Shown piece by piece: positions 49,315 through 57,534 of a stretch of 64,000 nt of DNA. Made by a program: the position numbers and the translations under genes. Under the pieces are notes generated by a model, which did no database searches, was not told the DNA's origin, and saw only the letters and a list, made by a program, of their open reading frames with translations. The stretch is from Pyxidicoccus xibeiensis (GTDB taxonomy: Bacteria; Myxococcota; Myxococcia; Myxococcales; Myxococcaceae). The stretch lies in the NCBI RefSeq assembly GCF_024198175.1, contig NZ_JAJVKV010000015.1:124001-188000 (forward strand). The letters are read 5' to 3'. Numbering within the stretch: the first letter of the stretch is position 1; each line of letters opens with the position of its first letter.

Positions 49315-50154
49315 TCAGGGCTGGCCGCGGAACTCGCGGCCCCACTCGTCCACCACGGCCCCCTCCAGCACGAGGGACGCGTCCGGTGAGCGTGTGCCTT
49401 CCCGGCTTCCACCGCTGAGCTTCGCCGTCACCCGGCCGCGCTTCGGCACGTCCAGGGACAGTCGGGTTCCGGACAGCGTGTACGTCCCGGTGACGGAGGT
49501 GGGCCCACCGCCCTCCAGGGGCTCGCGCGTGTAGCGCCAGGTGCCGTCCATGTAGAAGGACAGGAAGCCCTCCGGCGCGCCCTCCAGGCCCCCGAACCAG
49601 GTGCCCAGCAGCGGGGCCTGCCGCGCGTCGTACTTCAGCTTCGGGGCCAGCCAGGTGCCGTTGAGGGCCTTGCCCCCGGAGTAGAAGACGAGGTCGGTGA
49701 CGCACACGGGCGCGTCGTCGCTGGCGCCGGGGAAGCGGTCCACGACTTCCAGGATGAAGCGGGCGCCCGACAGGGGCTGGCTGAGGCGCACCGCCTGGAG
49801 GCCGCGCTTGTCCTCCACGGTGAGGCTGCGGGAGGCGTCCACGCTGGCGAGGGTGAGCTTGCGCGCGCGGGCGTGGGCCTTGAATGCGGCGCGGTCCGAG
49901 CCGTCGCCCGTGTAGACGCGCACCTCGTCCACGGTGACGGCGTCCTTGAAGCCGAGGGTGATGGGGGCGGGTTTCTCGCCGGTGGCGCACCAGGCGGTGG
50001 TGTCGCGGCCGTCGAGCAGGTGGAGCGGCACGTAGCGCTCCGGCTGGCTCTCGCGCTCCAGCCAGTCGTCGGCGCGGATGTAGCCGGGCAGGACGGTGGA
50101 GGCCGCGAGGGCGGAGGTGGCGAGCAGGGGGAGGAGAAGGAGGGGGCTTCGCAT
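49315..50154 (-). CDS. Secreted protein with NADase-type glycan-binding-like domain
   Basis: A 279-residue protein with a Sec signal ending in ATSALAAS when started at the ATG at 50154. Residues about 30-170 (YVPLHLLDGRDTTAWCATGE, then ITLGFKDAVTVDEVRVYTGD and FILEVVDRFPG) resemble the discoidin/F5-8 type C-like NADase-type glycan-binding domain, with a Trp-Cys stretch typical for it. The C-terminal half (GTYTLSGTRLSLDVPKRGRV) is beta-rich. It is divergent from the PPC-repeat gene. Confidence 0.75.
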   Translation of the reverse strand: MRSPLLLLPLLATSALAASTVLPGYIRADDWLERESQPERYVPLHLLDGRDTTAWCATGEKPAPITLGFKDAVTVDEVRVYTGDGSDRAAFKAHARARKLTLASVDASRSLTVEDKRGLQAVRLSQPLSGARFILEVVDRFPGASDDAPVCVTDLVFYSGGKALNGTWLAPKLKYDARQAPLLGTWFGGLEGAPEGFLSFYMDGTWRYTREPLEGGGPTSVTGTYTLSGTRLSLDVPKRGRVTAKLSGGSREGTRSPDASLVLEGAVVDEWGREFRGQP

Positions 50155-50285
50155 GGGGCCCCCATCTTGGATCGCCCCGCGCGGGGGGCTCCAGGGCCTG
50201 GATGAAAGCGCCCGCGCGGGTGTTGGGGTGCTTGACACCGGGTCGCCGCGAGGAAGGATGGCGGCCGTTCCGGAGGGAGACCGTG

Positions 50286-52247
50286 ATGCGACGTTGGGGG
50301 TGGGTCTGTGTGCTGGCGGCGATGCTGGCCGGCTGCAAGGAGGACAAGGCGCCGCAAGCGCAGGACGCGGGCCCGGTGGAGACGGGGCCGGCCTCCCTCA
50401 CGGAGAAAGAGCCCAACGAGCGGCCGGACCAGGCGCTCGAAGTCACCCGCGACAGCACGGTGACGGCGGAGCTGACGGCGCAGCCGAACAAGGCGGACGA
50501 GGACTGGTACCGGCTGGCGCCCCCCGCCGCGCGCGTGGCGGACGTCACCGTGTCCGGGCTGCCCGGGGGCGACATCACCCTGGAGGTCTACGACCGCGAC
50601 CGCAACCGGCTGGCGGGCATCAACAGCGAGGGCGAGGGCAAGCCGGAGCGCTTCCCCAACCTCTTCGTGGAGGGCGAGCGCTGGGTGCGCGTGGTGCCCG
50701 CGCGCAAGGGCGTGGGCGGCGCCTACACCCTCGAGGTGAAGATGCGGGCGCCCAACGACGGCGAGGAGCGCGAGCCCAATGACCGGGCCGTGGACTCGGC
50801 GCCGCTGCCGCTGGGCCAGACGGCGACGGCCTTCCTGGGCCATGCCGGGGACGAGGACTGGTACCGCATCGAGCTGCCCGAGCCGGCCGCGCCCTCGGGC
50901 ACGCCTCCGGGCATGGGCATGGAGGGTGAGCCCACGACGCCCCCGCCCCCCACGCAGGAGGGCACCGCGCCGCCCGCGCAGGGAACGGCCCCGCGGGAGG
51001 CAGCCCCCTCCCCCACCCCGGAAGGCACCTTCGCCGGGGGCGAGCCGCCGCCGCCCGCGCCGGCTCCCGAGGCCCAGCCCACGCCGCCCCCCGAGGGCGA
51101 GGGCGCGCCGGGTGAGGTCGGTGGCGCGGCGGCCGCGCAGGCCGTGCAGGCCCAGGCCCAGGACGCGGGGCCAGCGGCGCTGCCGCCCGAGCCTCCGTCG
51201 GTGGCGTTGAAAATCGAGCTGTCGGGCGTGGAGGGCGTGCGGCCGGAGCTGTCCGTGCTGTCGGCGGCGGAGGCGCCGCTGTTCACCCTGCGGGGCAAGG
51301 AGGCCGAGGCGCTGTCGCTGCGCAACATCGGCGTGCGCGCCACGGACCGCGTCGTCTACGTGGTGGTGAAGGGCAGCTGGGTGGGCACGGGCAAGGAGGC
51401 CCGCCGCACCTTCAATGCCACCACGCCGTACACGCTCACCGTGTCGCAGGAGGAGGCGGGCGCCAACGCGGAGCTGGAGCCCAACGAAGAGCTCCACAAG
51501 GCCACGCCGCTGACGGCCGGCGGCTACCGCGAGGGCTTCCTGTCGCCCAAGGGTGAGCTGGACAACTTCGTGCTCCGCACGACGGAGCCGGTGCTGGCCA
51601 AGGTGGAGCTGTCCGGCGTGGACCGGCTGGACCTGGTGCTCTCCATGGTGGAGCCGCCCCAGGGCGACGGGGAGAAGGAGACGGTGCTCCTGCGCGCCAA
51701 CGAGGGCGCGGTGAAGGAGCCCGAGCGCCTCAACAACGTGGCGTGCAGCGGCAGCTGCTGGTTCCGGGTGGAGGGCGCGTCACGCAAGGTGGACGGCAAG
51801 TGGGTGAAGGACTTCGAGAACGCGGAGCAGCCCTACCGCATCACCGTCACCACGGTGCCGGACAACGGCGGCGAGGAGCGCGAGCCCAACAACACCGCCG
51901 AGCGCGGGCAGGACCTGACGCCCGGCAAGGCGGTGCGCGGCACGGTGTTCCCGGTGAAGGACACGGACTTCTACCGGCTGGACCTGTCCGACAGGCCGGT
52001 GCGCACGTCCATCCGGGCCTCGCTGCTGGGCATCCTCAAGGTGGACGTGGGGCTGTACCTGCACCGGGTGCAGCCGGACGGGAAGCTGTCGCTCGTGCAG
52101 ACGGCTGACCGTGCCAAGGGCGACCAGCCGGAGAGCATCCGCTACAGCGCCGAGCCGGGCGTCTACGTCTTCGAGGTCCGCGACGCGAAGAACCGCGAGG
52201 CCAACTTCCAGGACGCCTATCAACTCACCGTCGAAGAGGGGGAGTAG
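50286..52247 (+). CDS. Lipoprotein with four EPN/PPC-like modules
   Basis: A 653-residue lipoprotein; the ATG at 50286 with GGAGGGA upstream is chosen. The signal is VCVLAAMLAGCKED with lipobox LAGC. At least four modules begin with the EPN motif (EPNERPDQA, EPNDRAVDS, EPNEELHKA, EPNNTAERG), and each continues with a D-(W/F)-YR-type core (DEDWYRL, DTDFYRLDL), as in bacterial pre-peptidase C-terminal (PPC) domains. A Pro/Ala/Gly-rich linker of about 90 residues separates modules two and three. PPC domains are usually tails of secreted proteases, but no catalytic domain is attached here. Confidence 0.82.
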   Translation: MRRWGWVCVLAAMLAGCKEDKAPQAQDAGPVETGPASLTEKEPNERPDQALEVTRDSTVTAELTAQPNKADEDWYRLAPPAARVADVTVSGLPGGDITLEVYDRDRNRLAGINSEGEGKPERFPNLFVEGERWVRVVPARKGVGGAYTLEVKMRAPNDGEEREPNDRAVDSAPLPLGQTATAFLGHAGDEDWYRIELPEPAAPSGTPPGMGMEGEPTTPPPPTQEGTAPPAQGTAPREAAPSPTPEGTFAGGEPPPPAPAPEAQPTPPPEGEGAPGEVGGAAAAQAVQAQAQDAGPAALPPEPPSVALKIELSGVEGVRPELSVLSAAEAPLFTLRGKEAEALSLRNIGVRATDRVVYVVVKGSWVGTGKEARRTFNATTPYTLTVSQEEAGANAELEPNEELHKATPLTAGGYREGFLSPKGELDNFVLRTTEPVLAKVELSGVDRLDLVLSMVEPPQGDGEKETVLLRANEGAVKEPERLNNVACSGSCWFRVEGASRKVDGKWVKDFENAEQPYRITVTTVPDNGGEEREPNNTAERGQDLTPGKAVRGTVFPVKDTDFYRLDLSDRPVRTSIRASLLGILKVDVGLYLHRVQPDGKLSLVQTADRAKGDQPESIRYSAEPGVYVFEVRDAKNREANFQDAYQLTVEEGE

Positions 52248-52261
52248 CCCGACACTTCCCG

Positions 52262-52290
52262 TTGACAAGGCGCGGGCCGGCCCCTACTTT
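52262..52290 (+). promoter_or_regulatory. Promoter of tRNA-Gly
   Basis: TTGACA at 52262-52267 and TACTTT at 52285-52290 are separated by exactly 17 bp and end 16 bp before the mature tRNA. Confidence 0.75.
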
Positions 52291-52306
52291 GGCTCTCGCT
52301 TCGCCT

Positions 52307-52379
52307 GCGGTGGTAGCTCAGTTGGTAGAGCACGAGCTTCCCAAGCTCGGGGTCGAGGGTTCGAATCCCTTCCGCCGCT
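52307..52379 (+). tRNA. tRNA-Gly (anticodon CCC)
   Basis: All four arms fold: acceptor GCGGTGG with CCGCCGC (one GU pair), D stem GCTC/GAGC, anticodon stem CGAGC/GCTCG with loop TTCCCAA, and T arm GAGGG-TTCGAAT-CCCTT. The anticodon is CCC and the discriminator base is U, as usual for tRNA-Gly. CCA is not encoded. Its 3' part is repeated exactly at 58940-58986, which makes this tRNA the insertion site of the island on its right. Confidence 0.96.
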
Positions 52380-52382
52380 CAA
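52336..52382 (+). repeat. Left attachment repeat (47 bp)
   Basis: Runs from GCTTCCCAAG to CCGCCGCTCAA inside the tRNA-Gly gene. Every base is identical to 58940-58986; the flanks differ. Confidence 0.9.
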
Positions 52383-52387
52383 ACCTG

Positions 52388-52431
52388 AAGGCCGGTGGTC
52401 CTGAACTCAGGGCCGCCGGCCTTCTTGTTTT
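52388..52431 (+). terminator. tRNA-Gly terminator, island copy
   Basis: AAGGCCGGTGGTCCTG and CAGGGCCGCCGGCCTT form a 16-bp stem with two GU pairs and a 4-base loop, followed by CTTGTTTT. Confidence 0.85.
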
Positions 52432-52513
52432 CGGGCCTAGACGGCGCACAGAGAGGCCAGCTGCCAGACGCTCTCCCAGTTCGCTTGTTTTGCCTGGTAC
52501 GCTGGCTCACTCG

Positions 52514-52963
52514 ATGAGTGGCGGAAGGCTCCTCTCCATCTGGCTTGGCCTCACACTGCTGCTGGGGTTGTGGACGTCGGGTTGTTCCTCTGCGGCGCAC
52601 ACAGCGGCGAGCTCGCACACGGCCCTTGCCCGGTCAGCCGTGCTGCAGTGCCAGCCCGGAGAGTCCACGGTGGTCTGCTGCATCAAGAAGTTCCCAACGA
52701 CGGCGGCGGAGAGTTGCGCCGCCACGGCCGTGGAAGTGGCAGAGGTCCTCGCTGGCCTCCAGGTTCTCGGCGAGACCGCGAGCGCGGTGACTGATGGTGC
52801 GCCGGAGGAGGATGAGGAGGATCCGGACGAAGGCTACCGGCAGCACTGCATCGACATGTACGTCCTCTGCGTCCATCGGAAATGGACTGGCGACTGTCAC
52901 GACTGCCTTCGCTACTGCCAGGGACAGAAGCAGTGGCCCTTCAACATCTGCACTAGGAGATGA
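52514..52963 (+). CDS. Cysteine-rich lipoprotein (SitA-like toxin candidate)
   Basis: A 149-residue protein with a lipoprotein signal (LGLTLLLGLWTSGC). The mature part starts with a Ser/Thr/Ala stretch, then QCQPGESTVVCCIKKFPTTA with three cysteines, a short acidic linker (PEEDEEDPDEG) and a C-terminal cysteine-rich region (HCIDMYVLCVHRKWTGDCHD, CLRYCQGQKQWPFNIC). This layout recalls the lipoprotein toxins of the SitBAI type that myxobacteria pass between cells by outer-membrane exchange; that is inference from remembered pattern. A DUSAM gene follows after 3 bp. Confidence 0.8.
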   Translation: MSGGRLLSIWLGLTLLLGLWTSGCSSAAHTAASSHTALARSAVLQCQPGESTVVCCIKKFPTTAAESCAATAVEVAEVLAGLQVLGETASAVTDGAPEEDEEDPDEGYRQHCIDMYVLCVHRKWTGDCHDCLRYCQGQKQWPFNICTRR

Positions 52964-52966
52964 GCC

Positions 52967-53332
52967 ATGCGCCCGGAGGACCATGACTGGCATCACGTCC
53001 AGGAACTGGCCAGCCGCCTTCAGCAGGAGGCGCGCTCGGACCTCACGGGTGGAGAACGCGAGCTGCTCCTGCGAGTTGCTCGGGAGGTCGCCATCGGTGA
53101 CGCGGAAGCGACGCTGGGAACGCCCACGGGCGTCGTGGACCTTGCCATTGAAGTGAGCGCCAGGATCCGAGAAGGCTCCCGGAGGCTGTCTCAGGCACTG
53201 GTCAGGGCCCACCGCCTATTAGATGCAGGTGACACTGCGGGCGCGAGAAAGGTGCTCCAGGGAGTACTCGACGTCGAGGTGGTTCCCCTGTACCGCGACC
53301 ACGCGCAGGCGGAACTCGACGAGCTCGGGTAA
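52967..53332 (+). CDS. DUSAM domain protein
   Basis: A 121-residue soluble protein with AGGAG before the ATG. It matches the DUSAM family (domain of unknown function, multi-copy in Stigmatella): WHHVQELASRLQQEARSDL, LLLRVAREVAIGDAEATLG, IREGSRRLSQALVRAHRLLD, AGARKVLQGVLDVEVVPLYR. The domain is helical and has no signal peptide. It follows the cysteine-rich lipoprotein gene by 3 bp, so the two are one transcript. If the lipoprotein is a toxin, this protein is the obvious immunity candidate. Confidence 0.88.
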   Translation: MRPEDHDWHHVQELASRLQQEARSDLTGGERELLLRVAREVAIGDAEATLGTPTGVVDLAIEVSARIREGSRRLSQALVRAHRLLDAGDTAGARKVLQGVLDVEVVPLYRDHAQAELDELG

Positions 53333-53508
53333 AAGCCGCTGCCACACAGGCGACTGTCACTCCAAGGGCTCGTCCTCATCGTGCACTTCGACTGGCTGCT
53401 CATCATCAGCAGCCGGCTCTACCAAGACTCGATTGATCCTCTCTGCCAACGTGAGTGAGACAGTTCGTACCCGGCAGTTTAGTGTGCAGGGCGACCCAGG
53501 CAGGAACG

Positions 53509-53754
53509 ATGAGCGCAGTGGTGGAAGAAGCTCGGGTCCGGGAGAGCGAGGTGGAGGAGAAGGCCAGGCGGCGAGGCTTCACGGCGGAGTACAAGCTGCG
53601 AGTGCTGGCGGAGGCCCACCGCTGCACGAAGCCCGGTGAAGTGGGGGCGCTGCTGCGCCGCGAGGGGCTGTACTCGTCGCTGCTGAGCGCGTGGCGGCGC
53701 CAGCGCGATGCGGGTGTCAGGCGACAGGAATTTCTGACCCCCTTACGTCACTAA
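53509..53754 (+). pseudogene. IS3-type transposase OrfA fragment
   Basis: An N-terminal transposase piece with a helix-turn-helix region (ARRRGFTAEYKLRVLAEAHR, CTKPGEVGALLRREGLYSS) as in IS3-family OrfA. Homology breaks near 53714, where an IS21-type terminus begins, and the last codons are foreign. It was cut by that insertion; no OrfB follows. Confidence 0.7.
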
Positions 53755-54227
53755 AACTGACCCCCTCCCCAGCGCCCGGTTGGACTGCTCGGTGATGCTA
53801 CGTCGTTTCCCTGCGTGCGTCCGCCGGAGCGCGCCCTCGCTGCTTCTCAAGCGAGGGCGCGCGGAGGCCACGTCCGAGGCACGGAGCTCGTGCTCGGCTC
53901 AGTCGTCGTTGCCAGGCGGCGCGCTGCGGCCCAAGAGCCCCGCCTTGCGCTTCTGGCGTAGCCGCGTCCCAGTCCTGGCAGAACTGCACCCACGCCGGGT
54001 GGAAACGCACGGTGCCCGCTTGCCGGTTGTTCTCGTCAACCAGCGGCCTGACGTTGTCCGAGAGCACCTCCAGCGGCACGCCGCCGAAGTGCACGAAGGC
54101 CGCGGCCACGCCCTCGCGCCAGTCGTCCCCCCGCTGGTTGAGGAAGGCGCGCACGAAGAGGCGTCGCGAGAACGAGAGCACCGCCACCAGCAGGAAGACC
54201 TTCACGACCTGCCCGCCCAGCCGCACC
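53715..54227 (-). mobile_element. IS21-family element remnant
   Basis: One terminus starts at TGTCAG (53715) and contains two short internal repeats, TTTCTGACCCCC and AAACTGACCCCC, as in IS21 ends. The body encodes the istA fragment listed below. The other end is missing: the element is cut by the IS66 element at 54228, and no istA 5' part is found beyond 56812. Confidence 0.6.
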
Positions 54228-54230
54228 GTA
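53795..54230 (-). pseudogene. istA transposase fragment (IS21 family)
   Basis: The minus strand encodes the middle of an IstA integrase core: RLGGQVVKVFLLVAVLSFSR, RLFVRAFLNQRGDDWREGVA, AAFVHFGGVPLEVLSDNVRP, then TVRFHPAWVQFCQDWD. The N-terminal part is absent because of the IS66 junction, and after DWD the frame loses homology, pointing to a frameshift. It cannot make an active transposase. Confidence 0.75.
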
Positions 54231-54289
54231 AGCATCCGGTCGTGCCCAGGTCGTCGCCATGAGCCATGACGTGCACAGTGCGCGGCACG

Positions 54290-54661
54290 ATGACGACCAG
54301 CACAGCAACGACGAGGGCGGAGCCGGCGTGGTTGGTAGCCGCACGGCAACCGAGGTGGACACCGGAGGTGGCCGCGGAGGTGGTGCGCGCGTGGAAGGCA
54401 GAAGGAGGGGCGCAGTCGGCGTTCATGCGCCGACATGGACTGCCGCGAGAGCGGCTGCGCTTCTGGACGCGGCGGCGCGACGGGAGTCCGGAGACGAAGC
54501 CCGCGCTGGGCTTCGTGCCGGTGGAGGTGGCGCCGGCCACGCCGCGCGAGGAGGCGGTGGTGGTGGAGGTGGGCGGGGTACGGGTGAGAGTGGACGGGGG
54601 CGCCAGCCAGGAGTTGGTGGAGCGGGTGCTGCGCGCGGTGAAGGGGGTGCAGGGATGCTGA
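54290..54661 (+). CDS. IS66 family TnpA
   Basis: A 123-residue accessory protein of IS66, taken from the ATG at 54290; an upstream ATG at 54266 would add eight residues. The DNA-binding helix-turn-helix (WTPEVAAEVVRAWKAEGGAQ, AFMRRHGLPRERLRFWTRR) and the C-terminal VGGVRVRVDGGASQELVERV are typical. Its end overlaps the ATG of tnpB by 7 bases, as usual in this family. Confidence 0.85.
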   Translation: MTTSTATTRAEPAWLVAARQPRWTPEVAAEVVRAWKAEGGAQSAFMRRHGLPRERLRFWTRRRDGSPETKPALGFVPVEVAPATPREEAVVVEVGGVRVRVDGGASQELVERVLRAVKGVQGC

Positions 54662-54999
54662 GGCTGCCGGAGGGGGTGCGAATCTGGGTGGCGACGGCGC
54701 CGTGCGACATGCGCAAGCAGGCGGACGGGTTGAGCGCGTTGGTGGAGGGCAGCCTGGGGCAGGCGCCGAAGTCGGGGCACCTCTTCGTCTTCTTCTCGAG
54801 GCGCAAGGACTTCGTGCGGATTCTCTTCTGGGGCGCCAATGGGTACTGCACCGTCGCCAAGCGGCTGGAGGCGGGGCGGTTCCGGGTGCCGGTGCCCGTG
54901 GAGGGCCAGGCCACGGTGCACCTGGAGGCGCGGCAGTTGGCCGAGCTGCTGGCGCTGGTGGAGGCCGGGGGAAGGGCGGGACGCAAGCCGGCGCACTGA
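54655..54999 (+). CDS. IS66 family TnpB accessory protein
   Basis: A 114-residue protein with the TnpB signatures VWVATAPCDMRKQADGLSAL-like opening (here IWVATAPCDMRKQADGLSAL), LFVFFSRRKDFVRILFW and GYCTVAKRLEAGRF. Complete and in frame. It is needed for IS66 transposition by an unknown mechanism. tnpC starts 48 bp downstream. Confidence 0.95.
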   Translation: MLRLPEGVRIWVATAPCDMRKQADGLSALVEGSLGQAPKSGHLFVFFSRRKDFVRILFWGANGYCTVAKRLEAGRFRVPVPVEGQATVHLEARQLAELLALVEAGGRAGRKPAH

Positions 55000-55047
55000 G
55001 TCTTCTGTTGCGCGCCCTACCTGAGGCATTGCATACGGGGGGCGCGC

Positions 55048-56730
55048 ATGACGACGCCCGAGACAGTCGCCGACGAGAGGGGCACCCTGGACGAGGAGCA
55101 GCAGCCGCCCGGGGAAGCGAAGGACTTGGAGGCGGTGCGCGCGTACATGCGGCAGCTGCTGGAAGCGGGGCGCGGCGAGGAGGCCATTGAGTTGCTGCTG
55201 GGGCTATTGGGCCAGCTGCGCGAGGCGCACTCGTCCACGGCGGTGCGGCTGAAGCACGCGCTGCGGCAGTTGTACGGGCGCAAGAGTGAGAAGGCACCGG
55301 CGGGCCAGCTGCAGTTGCTGCTGGAGTTGCTCACCCAGCCCGCGGCCGACGCGCCCGCGGCCGACTGCGCCGCGGCGGCCGGGCCCGCCAGCCACGAAGG
55401 GGACTCGGCGTCCTCATCCGCCCCGGAAGGCCAGGCGCCGAAGAAGCAGTCCCGGCGCCCGCCCCTGCGCGGCGCGAAGGCGTTGCCGGCGCACCTGGAG
55501 CGGCGCGAGGTGGTGCTGCAGCCTTCCGCCGAGGAGTGCACCTGCCCGGAGTGCGGCGAGCCGCGCAAGGCCTTTGGCGAGGAAGTCAGTCAGCGGCTGG
55601 AACTGGAGCCGGCGCGCTTCTACGTGCGGGTGGAGAAGCGGCCGAAGCTTTCGTGCTCGCGCTGCAAGGAGGGGGTGGCCACCGCGCCCGCCAGCGAGGC
55701 GCCGCTGCCGGGGGCGCTGCCCGGCCCGGGCCTGCTGGCGCAACTGCTGGTGGGCAAGTACCGCGACGGGCTGCCCCTGTACCGCCAGCAGGCCATTTTC
55801 GACCAGCGCTACGGCGTCAAGCTGCCCGCCTCCACCCTGGGCGACTGGGTGGCGGCCGCCAGCGACGTGCTGCCGCCGCTGGTGGCGCTGCTCAAGCGCC
55901 GCACCCTGGCCGACTGGCTGTTGCACACCGACGACACCGGCGTGCGCGTCCTCGACAAGGACGACGCGCGCGGCGTCAAGCGAGGCCACTTGTGGCCCTA
56001 CGTCGGCCAGGGCGGCAACGTCTTCGTCGAGTACACCCCCGACTGGAGCGGCAAGGGCCCCCAGGCGGTGCTGGCCCACTTCCACGGCTACCTCGTCGTG
56101 GACGGCTACAAAGGCTACGAGGCCCTCTTCGGCCCCGCCTCCCCTCGCACCGAGGTGGGCTGCTGGATGCACGCACGGCGCGGTTTCGAGCGCGCCCACC
56201 AGGCCGGCGACTCGCGCGGCGGCACGGTGCTGGCCCTCGTCCAGAAACTCTACGCCGTCGAGCGCCAGGCCACCGAGGCGGCCCTCTGCCCCGAGGCGCG
56301 CCTGGGCCTGCGTTTGGAGAAGAGCGCCCCCGTCTACGCGGAGCTCTTCGAGCTGCTGGAGACCTGGGCCCCTCACGTGCCCCCGAAGACGCTGCTGGGC
56401 AAGGCCATCGGGTACGCGCGCAACCGCTACGTCCCCTTGGGCCGCTTCCTCGAGGACGGACGCGTGCCGGTAGACAACGGCGAAGTCGAGCGCCTCATCC
56501 GAATGATTGCTTTGGGAAGGAAGAACTGGCTTTTCCTCGGCAGCGATGAGGCCGGACGCCGGGCCGCGTCCGTCTACTCCCTCGTGCTCAGCTGCTACCG
56601 GCTGGGCAGGGACCCCTGGGCCTACTTCCGCGACGTGTTGCCCAAGCTCGGCGACACCCGCTTCCCGGCCTCCCGTCTCAAGGAACTCCTCCCCGAGGCG
56701 TGGGCTCAGCAGCAGGCTCAGCAGCGATAG
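55048..56730 (+). CDS. IS66 family transposase TnpC
   Basis: A 560-residue transposase, full family length. N-terminal helical region, then a zinc-binding segment (CTCPECGEPRKAF and KLSCSRCKEG), the DDE catalytic core (WLLHTDDTGVRVLDKDD, YLVVDGYKGYEALFG, and VDNGEVERLIRMIALGRKNW) and the C-terminal YSLVLSCYRLGRDPWAYFRD. No frameshift or stop is visible, so it could be active. Its G+C is similar to the host. Confidence 0.96.
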   Translation: MTTPETVADERGTLDEEQQPPGEAKDLEAVRAYMRQLLEAGRGEEAIELLLGLLGQLREAHSSTAVRLKHALRQLYGRKSEKAPAGQLQLLLELLTQPAADAPAADCAAAAGPASHEGDSASSSAPEGQAPKKQSRRPPLRGAKALPAHLERREVVLQPSAEECTCPECGEPRKAFGEEVSQRLELEPARFYVRVEKRPKLSCSRCKEGVATAPASEAPLPGALPGPGLLAQLLVGKYRDGLPLYRQQAIFDQRYGVKLPASTLGDWVAAASDVLPPLVALLKRRTLADWLLHTDDTGVRVLDKDDARGVKRGHLWPYVGQGGNVFVEYTPDWSGKGPQAVLAHFHGYLVVDGYKGYEALFGPASPRTEVGCWMHARRGFERAHQAGDSRGGTVLALVQKLYAVERQATEAALCPEARLGLRLEKSAPVYAELFELLETWAPHVPPKTLLGKAIGYARNRYVPLGRFLEDGRVPVDNGEVERLIRMIALGRKNWLFLGSDEAGRRAASVYSLVLSCYRLGRDPWAYFRDVLPKLGDTRFPASRLKELLPEAWAQQQAQQR

Positions 56731-56812
56731 GCTCGTCGGCGCGCCGTCATTCACGCGCTCTACCTGCCACGCTCCTCGTCCGCCGGCACCCTGGGCTGGA
56801 CCGGTCCCTTAC

Positions 56813-57534
56813 CCCGGAGATATCGTCCTGTTCTCCTGGGGTTCCCACCGGCTGCCTCTGGTCATGTGGGGGGCTCGTGGGATGGAGGCCCAAGAGGAAG
56901 CCAAGGGGCGCGCGGGACGGAGGCGCAAGGCGACGGGCCGGAAGTCGCGGGAAGTGGCTCCTGAGCCCTCCGAGGTCTCCCAGGGTGAGCCACCGACGGA
57001 ACCAGAACCGTCCATGCCTGCGGCCAGCGAACGCGGGGCTCAGCACGGGTAACGCGCTGACCACCAGGGCATAGCTGGCGGTACCATGGAGCGCTTCGTG
57101 CCGCCCGAGAAGCCCCCGTCCGGGCGCGCGGCTCCTCGCGGCCGGAACTGCGCAGCGGGTGGCGGCGCCCATGTCCTACGCCGCCAACCTGCCTCGCGTG
57201 CAGCGGAGGCTTCTCGGAAACAGCACCGCAGCGAGCCGCGTAGACAGTCGGGGAGGCGCTGGCACGCTACATTCGTCGCAATCCGGTGGAGGCCGAGGCG
57301 GAGGAGTTCCTGCCGTCATCACCGCGTACCGTGTACGCCACCGCGTCCTGCCTGCTCTCGCCCCCAGGGCGTCGTCAGCTCCGCACGTCAGCCGAGGCGA
57401 CAACTTCCCTGACACAGGGGGGAGGCGGGCTGTCGGCACCGGGGCGTCGGTCGTGGGGTGGATTCGGGGACCGAGGCCCCGCGCTTCCCCGAGCCGTGCT
57501 ACCTAGTGCCCCTGAAACGCTGGGAGGAGGAGCC
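56813..57534. other. Degenerate stretch without a convincing gene
   Basis: About 720 bp between the IS66 end and the next gene. Fragments of coding character occur in different frames, such as EALARYIRRNPVEAEAEEFL (starting near 57258) and, just before 57535, FPEPCYLVPLKRWEEEPCRE; frames are broken by stops between them. This looks like the remains of one or more inactivated genes, possibly the former partner of the gene at 57535. Confidence 0.45.

Larger units (their letters stand above)
54228..56812 (+). mobile_element. Complete IS66-family element
   Basis: The left end starts GTAAGCATCCGGTCG and the right end, read in reverse, GTAAGGGACCGGTCC; 18 of the first 23 bases match, including GCCCAGG. 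The three standard genes tnpA, tnpB and tnpC lie inside in order. The eight bases on either side (GCCGCACC and CCCGGAGA) differ, so the 8-bp target duplication expected for IS66 is missing and one flank was rearranged after insertion. Confidence 0.85.
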
